Assembly (NCBI GenBank): GCA_013792075.1
Contig: VMSR01000260.1
Span: 1-58,716 of the forward strand
From: Desulfobacula sp.
GTDB taxonomy: Bacteria; Desulfobacterota; Desulfobacteria; Desulfobacterales; Desulfobacteraceae
Reading direction: 5' to 3'
DNA length: 58,716 bases
The notes beneath the pieces were generated by a model, which saw only the letters and a program-made list of their open reading frames with translations, did no database searches and had not been told where the DNA came from. The position numbers were made by a program, and so were the translations under genes. The number at the start of each line of letters is the position of its first letter. Positions within the stretch are counted from its first letter, which is position 1. Positions 1 to 8,287 of this stretch are shown piece by piece.

Positions 1-91
1 CAATGGGAATCACTCTGGACGTATACGCAATTTTACCTTCACCCAGCCATTTGTCGTATCGGTTGGCATATTTTTTCAGGAATGAATCCAT
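1..91 (-). CDS. Unidentified protein, N-terminal 30 residues only
   Basis: The window edge cuts this gene; only about 30 codons are present, beginning MDSFLKKYANRYDKWLGEGK. The start is well supported: an AAGGAGG ribosome binding site lies six bases before the ATG. The opening 'KWLGEGKIAYTSRVIPI' reminds me of N termini of cytoplasmic 4Fe-4S proteins in sulfate reducers, but no cysteine motif is inside the window, so that is only a recollection. The gene lies 49 bases downstream of the DUF3786 gene ending at 141 on the same strand and is probably the third gene of that operon. Confidence 0.6.
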   Translation of the reverse strand, partial: MDSFLKKYANRYDKWLGEGKIAYTSRVIPI

Positions 92-140
92 ATGTCCTCC
101 TTGTTTAAAAATGGATGTTCACTTTATTGCCGGTATAGAT

Positions 141-944
141 TTATCCATGGGTTTTGGCCAATTTTTTAAACATATTGGCAAGACCGGTGGACAAGGTATA
201 AATGTTTTCTATGGGCAGGTTTTTATCGGCGGTAGTGTCAAAAAACAGGTTTAGATCTGATTCCAGGCCTTCTTCGGGGCGATTGTAGCAAATCAACATG
301 GGTACCAGGGGCAGTGGATGGATGATCAGGGAAATATCTGCATCATAATGATTTTGAACCGGCCTGCCGTTAAACAACTCCATGATGTCCCGGAAAAAAG
401 AAGGGTTTGTATCAGCCACCTGTTTAAAAGAACCCACGCATTGATGTTCAAAAAACCGAGCCCAGTCTCTGGATGTTTCAAGCTCCCGGAAGGGGACCCA
501 TGATCCGGTCAGCGGCAACCCTTTGCTGCTCAATACATAATTTAACACCGGTGGGACAATCCAGGGATTTACATGAATATCGGTAGAGATTTCGCCATTT
601 TTACCAATGCCGAAGTCTTTGCCGAAAATTTTTAAAATTAAACGGCCATTTGAAAATTTACCCCCCAGTTTTTCTGCCCTGGACGCAAGATCAATCTGGT
701 TTATCCGGTCTTTTAACTGAGCAAGCACCTTGATATAGTCCTGCTCAAATGCGGATTCATATTCTAATTTCTGGGAACCGTATTTTTTGAGAATGGTTTC
801 ATCAATAAACGGGCACTGGCTTAAAGGGACCTGGCCCTGGAATACAGCTGCGGCAAATGCAAGGCAGGTAGGCTTATTGCATTTTCGGCAATTGGTTTTC
901 TCCAATAGTTTAAAGACATCCATTGTGGTTTTAAATTTTGTCAT
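141..944 (-). CDS. DUF3786 protein with N-terminal [4Fe-4S] motif
   Basis: A 267-residue cytoplasmic protein. Residues about 17-45 hold Cys-x2-Cys-x4-Cys-x16-Cys (CRKC, then PTC, then QCP), the arrangement of the small Fe-S domain also found in the corrinoid Fe-S protein gamma subunit of acetyl-CoA synthase. The rest matches the DUF3786 family by its 'GSWVPFRELE' and 'PLPLVPMLICYNRPEEGLESD' blocks. The function of DUF3786 is unknown. I chose the ATG at 944 rather than the upstream in-frame start at 977 because it overlaps the stop of the preceding gene by 14 bases and an AAGGAAGG site precedes it, implying translational coupling. Its upstream neighbour is a paralogue without the cysteine motif. 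Confidence 0.8.
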   Translation of the reverse strand: MTKFKTTMDVFKLLEKTNCRKCNKPTCLAFAAAVFQGQVPLSQCPFIDETILKKYGSQKLEYESAFEQDYIKVLAQLKDRINQIDLASRAEKLGGKFSNGRLILKIFGKDFGIGKNGEISTDIHVNPWIVPPVLNYVLSSKGLPLTGSWVPFRELETSRDWARFFEHQCVGSFKQVADTNPSFFRDIMELFNGRPVQNHYDADISLIIHPLPLVPMLICYNRPEEGLESDLNLFFDTTADKNLPIENIYTLSTGLANMFKKLAKTHG

Positions 945-1581
945 TGCATTCACCTTCCTTGTTTTTATCAGCCGCAATTAGCTTTTTTGCCAAAAGACCG
1001 CTGGTCATGGCCAGAGACTCCGGGTCCAGATAATATTCGCCCTGCCTTTGAAATAAAACCTTGCACTCTGCCGGAAACTCTTCGTCTGCATCGTTCATCA
1101 ACAGCAGCAGGGATAAGCGGGGCAGCGCCGTAAACCAGACCGCTAAATCATAGTTCAGGTCCATCTCCAGGGCGGTGCCATTCATCTTTTTACATGCGAT
1201 TTTCAGATCGGTCAAACGCCCTGAAAAATACGCTTTGATCTGCCCTATGGTCTCTGTATTAAAAAAATTGGCATTGGTAAAATGGGCCTGCCGTTTAAAA
1301 TCCCGAAATGTGCACCAGTCTCCATCCAGGTATAATTGATCCGGACAAAGCAGGACATATTTGGCCAAAATGACACAGGTCATATAGTCTGCCGTTTTAT
1401 TGTCCATTTTAAAAATACCCTGGCCGGATACCTGATAGGGTTTATTAAAGAAGGGAATCTGTGCAATGTTATTTTCAATATGAATGTCAAGCCGGTCTCT
1501 GATGGATGCAAAATCCACTGATGCAATCTGCCTGCAATAGTCCTTGTAATGCGCTTCAAATATTTTTGAACGCTGTGCCAT
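931..1581 (-). CDS. DUF3786 protein without Fe-S motif
   Basis: A 216-residue soluble protein that lacks the Cys-x2-Cys-x4-Cys motif of its downstream neighbour but shares the DUF3786 core: 'DWCTFRDFKRQAHF' corresponds to 'GSWVPFRELETSRDW' and 'LPRLSLLLLMNDADEEFPAE' to 'LPLVPMLICYNRPEEGLESD' of the other copy. The two are therefore likely paralogues that work together, perhaps as a heteromer. A GGAGGAT ribosome binding site lies about eight bases before the ATG. It is the first gene of a minus-strand operon that diverges from the Fe-S/LuxR-type regulator beginning near 1895. Function is unknown. Confidence 0.75.
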   Translation of the reverse strand: MAQRSKIFEAHYKDYCRQIASVDFASIRDRLDIHIENNIAQIPFFNKPYQVSGQGIFKMDNKTADYMTCVILAKYVLLCPDQLYLDGDWCTFRDFKRQAHFTNANFFNTETIGQIKAYFSGRLTDLKIACKKMNGTALEMDLNYDLAVWFTALPRLSLLLLMNDADEEFPAECKVLFQRQGEYYLDPESLAMTSGLLAKKLIAADKNKEGECNDKI

Positions 1582-1894
1582 ATAAAATTATCCTCCATTT
1601 TTTGATACAGGTTACGCCACAGATTTTGTATTTAATTACGCCATATTTCAATTAAATACATCCCCCATTTGGGCGATTTTTGAGATATTTAAAGATCAAA
1701 ATCAGGGATGGTGTGCTTTGGATAGGCGTTACCGGGATGTTGACATCCTGGGGGATCTACCCTATGGTTGAACAAAATAAATTGAGCCGACAATCATGAC
1801 ACCAGGACATTCAAATATCGGATTTCACAGTTTGCGGGTATGCTCCACTGGCCGGGGGCCCGCCACCCAGCCTGCGGATAAACTAAAGGCATGC
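1582..1894. promoter_or_regulatory. Divergent intergenic region between DUF3786 operon and Fe-S regulator
   Basis: About 310 bases with no convincing gene. It must carry promoters for both directions. It contains one strong symmetric element (1628-1659, listed separately) and two copies of TTACGCCA 26 bases apart (about 1610 and 1636). An in-frame upstream start for the regulator exists at 1796, but the extra 33 residues look non-conserved and a better-placed AAAGG lies before 1895. Confidence 0.5.
1628..1659. promoter_or_regulatory. Perfect 10-bp inverted repeat, candidate operator
   Basis: GTATTTAATT at 1628-1637 and AATTAAATAC at 1650-1659 are exact reverse complements separated by 12 bases. 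The arms are AT-rich and there is no T-run, so it is not an intrinsic terminator. It lies about 50 bases upstream of the DUF3786 start and about 235 bases upstream of the divergent LuxR-type regulator, where an operator for that regulator would be expected. The regulator-operator pairing is inference. Confidence 0.45.
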
Positions 1895-2696
1895 ATGATG
1901 GCGGATTTTGATTTTTCCATGGATATCGAATTCTTATTCCCCTATATCAATGCTGTGGTAAAAAAAGCCCAATTGTATGATAACCCATCCTATATCCGGT
2001 TTGGTTTTGATCATACCCTGTGTGTGCTTTATCCGGACAGGGGTCTTGCCTCCCCGTTTGATGATACTGAGGATGCAAGGGATTTTATGGTTCGGCTTAT
2101 GGCATTTTTAAATGATATGTATCATCGGAAGGCTCAGATCGCCCCTCGGTATAAAATTTTCAGACAGACGGCCATCACCCAGATATTAAAACTGCTGCCC
2201 CAGACCAATTGCAATGATTGCGGCTTTAACACATGTATGGCCTTTGCCGCCATGCTTGGCCGGCAGCAGACCCTTCCGGGGCGCTGCCCGCACATCAGCA
2301 GGCCGGTACAGGAAAAAGCCATTTTCCCGGTCCTTGATAACAACGGAAAACTATTGTCCACCATTACCCTGGATATTGATAACACCCAGAATGTATCTGA
2401 CTTGGATTCAGCAAAGCAATATATTGAAAACCTGGAAAAAAAAAATTGCGCGATTATCCGGCATGAAAAGCGATCTGATGGATGAAGCCAACCGCCAATT
2501 GCCAACGCCCTTGAGCCAGAGGGAAATAGAAGTGCTTCAAATGCTTGCCTGTGGCACCACAAATGTGGAAATCGCACAATCGTTAAATATCAGCCCCCAT
2601 ACGGTGAAAAGCCATATTACCCATATTTTTAATAAACTGGGGGTGAACAGCCGGACCCAGGCATCGGTTTGGGCCACCCAGCAGCATTTTGTTTAA
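1895..2696 (+). pseudogene. Frameshifted Fe-S domain / LuxR-type HTH regulator
   Basis: Two reading frames together encode one plausible regulator. The first (from ATG 1895 or 1898, AAAGG upstream, stop 2485) has a DUF3786-like or unknown N-terminal part and the motif Cys-x2-Cys-x4-Cys-x16-Cys (TNCNDCGFNTC, then GRCPH), the same Fe-S motif as the divergent DUF3786 gene. The second frame continues after an A10 tract (2436-2445) with 'KIARLSGMKSDLMDEANRQL' and a full LuxR/GerE helix-turn-helix ('LSQREIEVLQMLACG', 'NISPHTVKSHITHIFNKLGV') ending at 2696. Removing one A restores a single frame of about 266 residues. Possible explanations are a real mutation, a homopolymer sequencing error, or transcriptional slippage that makes both forms. 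The fused protein would be a redox- or iron-responsive activator or repressor; that role is inferred. Confidence 0.7.
2436..2445 (+). other. A10 homopolymer at the frame junction (slippage candidate)
   Basis: Ten consecutive A residues sit exactly where the Fe-S half and the HTH half of the regulator change frame. Runs of nine or more A are well-known sites of RNA polymerase slippage in bacteria. Loss of one A, or gain of two, in the transcript joins the halves. Confidence 0.6.
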
Positions 2697-2755
2697 TGTT
2701 AATTTGTTTTATTGGTAAGTTCCTTTGGTCGGGTCACCAGGGCCGGGCCAAAAAT

Positions 2756-5700
2756 CTAATCTTTCATATAGGTCTGGAAAATCTGTTCATGGGAAATGTA
2801 TTTTTCCCGGTCAGGGTCTAACAAATACAGGTGAATGGCATTCACCCTGCGCAGGATCTCTTCTTCCGCCCGTTTTCTCATTCGTATTTTTGTCTGGATG
2901 ATCTCTTCTTTCAGGGATGAGGTTGCCTGGGTGGCATAGTATTTTTCGGTTTTGTATGCGATTCGTTTTTCAATGAGTTCTTCCCTCAGGTCATTGTGGG
3001 CGTCATCTAAAAACAGGACCTCGGGCATGAGATCTGCAAAATGGGTCACGGCAATGATATCTTTTTTTCGCTGCCAATACCCGATGAGAAATTCCGGTTC
3101 CAGATCCTTATAATTTTGCAGGGGCATATACATGCGCCTTAAGTATAACAGGACCTTTTCCGTCTTTTTTCTATGGCCGCCGATGATCACGGACCCGCCC
3201 ACTTCGTCTTTTCGCACGCCCTTGGTCCAGGGAGCGCCCGTGATGCCGAAATCAATGCACAAGGGGATTCTCAGGAGGGCGGACATTGTGTTCAGGGCCA
3301 GGGCGTACCCGGCGGATGGGCCGCCCACGTTATAGGAGGCACTCAAGAGCTGGTGGTGGATGGTGTAGTGTTGCAGCAGGTCGCCAAACAGCCAGGGGAT
3401 ACTGATTTTGGGGGACAATTCCTGGATATAGTTTTTCACCATGGTCAAGGCTTCCTGGGCCGATTGCTTGGTCATCTGTACGGCCATGTCCAGCTGGGCA
3501 GCGTTGGGGGCGGAAGAGGAGACCGCGCCGGTGACGATTATCGTGGAGCCGTCCACCCTTCCTGTCAGGCTGGTGGCAATGGGCAGCAGCATGCCGGTGA
3601 CGTCATTGGCCCCCACACCAATGATAAACCCCACCTGGGGCTCTTTGCTCAGTTCTGTTTCAAGGAATTCATTGAGCTGGATGGACCCCTTGCGCACCGG
3701 GCTCCTGGAAATTTCCCTGCGGGCGGATTCCAGATGGGTCGCAACGATTGGGTATTTTTCTTCGGATGTGATATGGTCCACGGATTCCATGATCTGGTCA
3801 TAGTGTGTTACAAAGTTTTTCAGGTCGTTCTTTATGTTGGCCTTTAACAGGGGCGGGGCTTTTACTGCATCCAATATTCCCAGGATGGTTTTAAAATTTA
3901 ATTTGATGAACTCGTGTTTTTCCTGTTCGGTTGAATGTTTCAGATCCCGCAGTTTCAATAATACCTTATATTCGGTGCTGCAAAGGGCAATGGCTTTTTC
4001 CGTAAAAGAGGTAAAATCCGCCGGTGTATTGCAGATGCCCTGGGCGGTTTCAATGATTGTTTCCACTTCAAACTCCCGCTTGTGGGGAATATTGTCAAAT
4101 TGTTTTTTAATGATATCAAAAATATCCTTTTGCCGCATATGGCCTGAAACTTCAAGGGTTTTTAAGCGCTTGGACCGGATCAGGGCAGGGTCCAGGATAT
4201 CCAGACGATTGGTGGTCAGCACCGTAAACACCTTGTTTAAGGGAATTTCGCCGTCAATGATATTCAAGAATTTATTGGTCAGGGCATCGGAGGGTTGGCC
4301 GCCGGTAGCGCTTCTCTTGGGGGCCAGGGCATCTCCTTCGTCAAAGAAAATCACCGTGGGTGCCACCATCTTTGCAATATCATAGACCTTTTCAAGGTTG
4401 GCCACTGCCCCGTGGACCGGGCTTGCGGTATCCTGCAGAGCAGAGGGGCTTGTGGCAATGTCATGGACTTTCAGGTTGGAGGACAGCCAGGTCCTGACCA
4501 GAAAGGTCTTGCCGCTGCCGGGCGGTCCTGTGAGCACCACGCCCTTTTCCTCGCTGACCCCGTAGTTAAAACAATTGTTGGCCATTTCGGAAAATTTGTC
4601 CTTGATATCCCCCACATACTCCTCCCAGTTGACCTTGCGGTCCATGCGGTCCACCACCTTGTTGTAGAGTTCTCCATAGACATTTTTGGCCACCAGCTGG
4701 AAGGCGCTTCGCACAAGGATGCTGTTGTCCAGAAATTCAAGGATGAAGTCCCCCCGGATATTGATGATGGATTCAACCAGTTTCCGGACATAGGCCGGGC
4801 TGATTTTGAGACTGCGTTCCTTGAAAATGGCATAGATCTTTTCGGCTGCCGCGTCCAGAAGCGTGGAGTCCGGAAGAAAGTGGGTGGGAATCTGGTGACG
4901 GTTAATCTCCAGAAGGATGATTTTTTTAAGATTATCCTTGTTCATCCAGAACTTGGACATGTCAATGATGCAGCCTTTTTCCACAAATCGCCGGTAAATG
5001 GCCGAATCAAACCGATGGGTCTGGTCGGTTGTGGCAATGAGAAAACAATCCCGCCGGCCGTCAATGATTTCATCCAGTAAAATATTGCTGGTATCAATGA
5101 GGGTCCGCTGCTGTTTTTCGGCTCCGCCGCTGCCTGGACTGGTTTCCGATTTCCCGAAGGCAGAGTGGGCTTCCTCAATGTGGCGGATGGACGTGACCTT
5201 TGGGTGACCCATGGCCCTTTTAAAATAATTGCCCGGTTCTCCGGACAAGGCGGTCTGGTAATCGTTGGGGGTGATAATGGAGGCATCCACCTCTATACCC
5301 CGTTCTTCAAAATTGGTGAGACTGCTCATGATTCTTTTCTTAAATATCCGTCGCAATATGGGAATCCCTGCCAGGCGACGGTAAAAGGCCAGTTTTTTCT
5401 TTCTGGCAATCTTCATTGCAAAGTTAGGGTCTACATCCTCAAGTGCGGTAAACAGGCTGTGGTTTGCCAGGATTTCAGCCTTTTTTTGTCTCCAGTCGAC
5501 GGTGGGGATGACCTCGTTTCTAAAAACCACCTGCTCAAGGGCTTCCCTGACTGTTGCAGATTTGCCGCTGCCCGATGTCCCTTCGATGAGCATGATGGGC
5601 GCTTTGGGTACGTCCGGGTCCTCAAGATGCTCTTTTCTGATATGGGCCCGGTAGATTTTATCAAAGGTTACAGCCAATTCCATGGGCACATGCAGATCGG

Positions 5701-6070
5701 TGAGTTCCCGGTCCAGAACGGCAATCAGATAGTGGTATTCAGGTTTTGTCAGTTCTTTTTCAATGACCCGGTTCCAGGAAGCACCGGCATTGGTTTCTCC
5801 GGAATAAAGAAAGCGTTTCTTCCAGTCGGTCAGGATTTCAGGATTGTTGAGAACATTCATCACCCGTTTTTTTCTGCGCATATAAAAGATCAGATACAAA
5901 AGATCTTTTATACCCGAGACAAAGGGGCTTGGGGCCTTGTACTGGTTGAGACGGCTTCTTACAAACGCCTTTGTATCATAGGTCCATTCCGTTGCCATGG
6001 ATTCGATCTTTTTTATGGTTTCTTCGGGCAGGTTGATATAGATTTTTTCTTTTGTGATTCGTTTGGCCAT
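2756..6070 (-). CDS. Double AAA+ ATPase fused to a Lon-type protease domain
   Basis: 1104 residues. Residues 1-45 resemble a small DNA- or protein-binding module ('IYINLPEETIKKIESMA', ribbon-helix-helix-like). AAA+ module 1: Walker A GTSGSGKS at 164-171, an unusual Walker B 'HIEEAH' near 297-302, sensor-1 region 'LIATTDQ'. AAA+ module 2: Walker A GPPGSGKT at 515-522, Walker B 'VIFFDEGD' at 573-580, 'LTTNRLDILDPALIRSKR' with sensor Asn and arginines. The C-terminal third (about 800-1030) is Lon-like: 'NVGGPSAGYALALNTMSALL' places the nucleophile at Ser919, and 'GGHRKKTEK' at 964-972 supplies the catalytic Lys, most likely Lys969 by the GGVTxK pattern of LonB. This order differs from LonA, LonB and FtsH. 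Its start is 21 bases after the stop of a membrane SPFH protein, suggesting a membrane-tethered ATP-dependent protease. Substrates are unknown. Confidence 0.85.
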   Translation of the reverse strand: MAKRITKEKIYINLPEETIKKIESMATEWTYDTKAFVRSRLNQYKAPSPFVSGIKDLLYLIFYMRRKKRVMNVLNNPEILTDWKKRFLYSGETNAGASWNRVIEKELTKPEYHYLIAVLDRELTDLHVPMELAVTFDKIYRAHIRKEHLEDPDVPKAPIMLIEGTSGSGKSATVREALEQVVFRNEVIPTVDWRQKKAEILANHSLFTALEDVDPNFAMKIARKKKLAFYRRLAGIPILRRIFKKRIMSSLTNFEERGIEVDASIITPNDYQTALSGEPGNYFKRAMGHPKVTSIRHIEEAHSAFGKSETSPGSGGAEKQQRTLIDTSNILLDEIIDGRRDCFLIATTDQTHRFDSAIYRRFVEKGCIIDMSKFWMNKDNLKKIILLEINRHQIPTHFLPDSTLLDAAAEKIYAIFKERSLKISPAYVRKLVESIINIRGDFILEFLDNSILVRSAFQLVAKNVYGELYNKVVDRMDRKVNWEEYVGDIKDKFSEMANNCFNYGVSEEKGVVLTGPPGSGKTFLVRTWLSSNLKVHDIATSPSALQDTASPVHGAVANLEKVYDIAKMVAPTVIFFDEGDALAPKRSATGGQPSDALTNKFLNIIDGEIPLNKVFTVLTTNRLDILDPALIRSKRLKTLEVSGHMRQKDIFDIIKKQFDNIPHKREFEVETIIETAQGICNTPADFTSFTEKAIALCSTEYKVLLKLRDLKHSTEQEKHEFIKLNFKTILGILDAVKAPPLLKANIKNDLKNFVTHYDQIMESVDHITSEEKYPIVATHLESARREISRSPVRKGSIQLNEFLETELSKEPQVGFIIGVGANDVTGMLLPIATSLTGRVDGSTIIVTGAVSSSAPNAAQLDMAVQMTKQSAQEALTMVKNYIQELSPKISIPWLFGDLLQHYTIHHQLLSASYNVGGPSAGYALALNTMSALLRIPLCIDFGITGAPWTKGVRKDEVGGSVIIGGHRKKTEKVLLYLRRMYMPLQNYKDLEPEFLIGYWQRKKDIIAVTHFADLMPEVLFLDDAHNDLREELIEKRIAYKTEKYYATQATSSLKEEIIQTKIRMRKRAEEEILRRVNAIHLYLLDPDREKYISHEQIFQTYMKD

Positions 6071-6091
6071 TCGCTCCTCCCGGGCAACTCC

Positions 6092-7066
6092 TTAGGGGGT
6101 TGTCTTGTCGGTCTTACTTTGCATATCCGCGGTTTCCGTCAGCTGCTTTTTTTCAAAGGGGGGCAGTGTCATAGACGGCATCTGGCCGCTGGCATGGAGC
6201 ACAAAGGTTTTCTGGACAGACTGGTTTTTCTCGTAGGCGGTTGCCCATTTCTGCTGGGACAAAAATTCAAACAGGGCCGGATTTACCGCCTGGTTTTGGG
6301 AGCCGCCCAGGGCCATGTGAAGGGAGCTGATCCCTTCCAGATACGCTTTGTAGAGTTTGCCGATCTGGGCTGCTTCCTGGTCTGCGGCATAATTATCGGC
6401 CTCTGCGATGAGCTGGCGACGTTTTTTCTCTTCTGTTGCTTCGACCAGCTTGTCCCCGAATCGGGTTTCATTGAGGACAAAACTGACCACCTCAATGCCG
6501 TATTTTCCTTCCAGGGTTGGACCGTTTTTGTTGATGGGTCTGTCTTTCAGGGCCTTAAATATGGCTTCTTTTATGGTCTCCCTGTTGCTGATCAGATTGT
6601 TGACTTTTTCCCCCTGGAGGATGTCCTTGGAGATGCCGTCAAAATCGCCCTGGAGCAGAATTTCAGGGGAAAGGTTTTCAATGCCCCATACTTTCAGGTC
6701 TTTGATTTTAAAGGTCATGAGCGCAGATGTCCACAGGGCGACGTTTTCCTGGGAAATGATTTTTATGGGGGCGGAAGATCCCCCCAGATACATGTTCTGG
6801 TTCATGAGCGGGACCTCTTTTTCAAGCCGTGTGAAAAAGGGGAGACGATAATGCCAGCCCACATCGGTAACGGCTTGTCTTTTTCCCCCGAATTGCTCAA
6901 GAATGACTGCATAGTTGAGCTTTACCTTGTAAATGACATGGGTGGAATAGACAATGGCTGCCAAAGAGTAAAACACTGCGATAATGACCAGAACAAAGGC
7001 GGTCCTTCTGGCCATGGTGATGACCCGGGCCCGCTGGAGAAAAACTTCTGAAGCCTGATCCTTCAT
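6092..7066 (-). CDS. Membrane-anchored SPFH/band-7 (prohibitin-like) protein
   Basis: 324 residues. One membrane helix at about 21-40 ('RTAFVLVIIAVFYSLAAIVY') is followed by an SPFH domain at about 42-205 (the 'VILEQFGGKRQAVTDVGWHYRLPFF' region) and a charged, Ala/Glu-rich coiled coil at 205-240 ('EATEEKKRRQLIAEADNYAA'), as in HflC, HflK and prohibitins, which form large ring or cage assemblies around membrane proteases. A GAAAGGAGCAGGT ribosome binding site precedes the ATG. The next gene, 21 bases downstream, is the AAA-AAA-Lon protease, so the pair looks like an HflKC-FtsH analogue. The tail (about 300-324) is polar and Thr/Lys-rich. Family assignment is firm; partnership with the protease is inferred from gene order. 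Confidence 0.85.
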   Translation of the reverse strand: MKDQASEVFLQRARVITMARRTAFVLVIIAVFYSLAAIVYSTHVIYKVKLNYAVILEQFGGKRQAVTDVGWHYRLPFFTRLEKEVPLMNQNMYLGGSSAPIKIISQENVALWTSALMTFKIKDLKVWGIENLSPEILLQGDFDGISKDILQGEKVNNLISNRETIKEAIFKALKDRPINKNGPTLEGKYGIEVVSFVLNETRFGDKLVEATEEKKRRQLIAEADNYAADQEAAQIGKLYKAYLEGISSLHMALGGSQNQAVNPALFEFLSQQKWATAYEKNQSVQKTFVLHASGQMPSMTLPPFEKKQLTETADMQSKTDKTTP

Positions 7067-7249
7067 ACCTGCTCCTTTCCCTTGGATAAACGATCTGGGT
7101 TTACTGAAACGATTTGGTTAATACCATGAAAAAAAGTCACAAAACACGGTTAGCTTCAAGGGGAAAATGTACGAATTGTAAGTGGAATTCAATATTACGC
7201 GTCAGTATACATGAACAGGGAGAGCTAGTCAAAAAGTTTTTGCTTGTTT

Positions 7250-8245
7250 TTATTCCATGCGGCCTGCCAAAATTCCGGATTGAGTGGGGCCTATAAAATC
7301 AAGTCGAACAATATTTTTTACCCCGCAGGCCACTAGCATGTCAATGAGTTGTTCTTCGCCATAGGACTGTCCTTGTTTGGTCCCCAGAAACATATTCAGG
7401 GAAAACAGCGCTGGAAACAGTGGTCCGTCCATGGTGTTGTTCAGGATAAATTCGTGGATGAATATTTTCCCCCCGGGTCTCAGGGTGGTCAGGGCCCTGG
7501 CAATTATCTTTTCTGCCATTTCGGGGCTTTCGCCGTGGAGAATATGGGAAAGCCATGCTGCATCAAATCTTTGTTCAAGGCAAAATCTTTTTTTGGTATA
7601 GTCACCGGGGACAAAGGAGATACGGTCTTCCAGCCTGAATTTTTTGATGGTGTTTTCTGCAAAGGGCCGGGTTGTGGGAAGATCGCAGACCGAGGCCAAA
7701 AGACCGGGGTTTTCAAGGCAGAAATGAATGGCAAAGGTACCGGGGCCTCCGCCAAGATCCAGGAGGTGCTTACACCCGGTAAGATCCAATGCTTTTGCAA
7801 GGCCCGGGGCAACGGCCATGCCCATATTGAACATGCCCATGAGAAAACTTTCCCGCCATTCTTCTGTTGATACGGAGGATCTCTGTCGGACGGGGCCACC
7901 CCTTGCGATGGCCTTGTCCATGTTCACCCAGGACGGGGCCAGGTGGTGGTGATGAAGGATCATGTGGCCGATATATTGCGGTGAATTTTTTGATAAAAAA
8001 GCAGCGGATTCAGGGGTGTTGGCATAGGACTGGTTTTTTTTGACAAGAAGACCGAGGGCGGTAAGGCCGTTTAACAGCAGGATAACGCCCCGTTGATCCA
8101 TGCCGAGGTTTTTCGCAATTGTTTTTCCGGAGAGGACATTTGCGCCGATAAGGGTAAAAATGTCCAGTTTTACACCGGCATGGAGGGTACAGGTTTTCCA
8201 ATAGTATCCCGACATTTCAAGCAGGGTTCCCGGGTTCCAGTCCAT
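7250..8245 (-). CDS. SAM-dependent O-methyltransferase (family 2, CrtF/acetylserotonin type)
   Basis: 331 residues. The N-terminal 100 residues form a winged-helix dimerisation domain ('LDIFTLIGANVLSGKTIAKNL'), followed by a Rossmann methyltransferase with SAM motif 'LLDLGGGPGTFAI' at 161-173 and the acidic 'VCDLP' strand end near 186-190. 'LSHILHGES' places His237 where plant and bacterial O-methyltransferases of this family have the catalytic base. An AGGAG site precedes the ATG. It follows the diguanylate cyclase by 42 bases on the same strand and may end the long met/nadA operon. The substrate (a hydroxylated small molecule) cannot be read from sequence. Confidence 0.8.
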   Translation of the reverse strand: MDWNPGTLLEMSGYYWKTCTLHAGVKLDIFTLIGANVLSGKTIAKNLGMDQRGVILLLNGLTALGLLVKKNQSYANTPESAAFLSKNSPQYIGHMILHHHHLAPSWVNMDKAIARGGPVRQRSSVSTEEWRESFLMGMFNMGMAVAPGLAKALDLTGCKHLLDLGGGPGTFAIHFCLENPGLLASVCDLPTTRPFAENTIKKFRLEDRISFVPGDYTKKRFCLEQRFDAAWLSHILHGESPEMAEKIIARALTTLRPGGKIFIHEFILNNTMDGPLFPALFSLNMFLGTKQGQSYGEEQLIDMLVACGVKNIVRLDFIGPTQSGILAGRME

Positions 8246-8287
8246 TTATTTTTCTCCTAAAAGGGTTATGGTTATGGACAATCGTTT

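Noticed and set aside
5165-7051. Long plus-strand ORF of 628 codons
   Set aside because: Exact antisense of the AAA-Lon and SPFH genes; the minus-strand proteins have full domain motifs.
7114-7296. 60-codon plus-strand ORF between the SPFH and O-methyltransferase genes
   Set aside because: No ribosome binding site, no recognisable composition, and it runs into the antisense of a solid gene.
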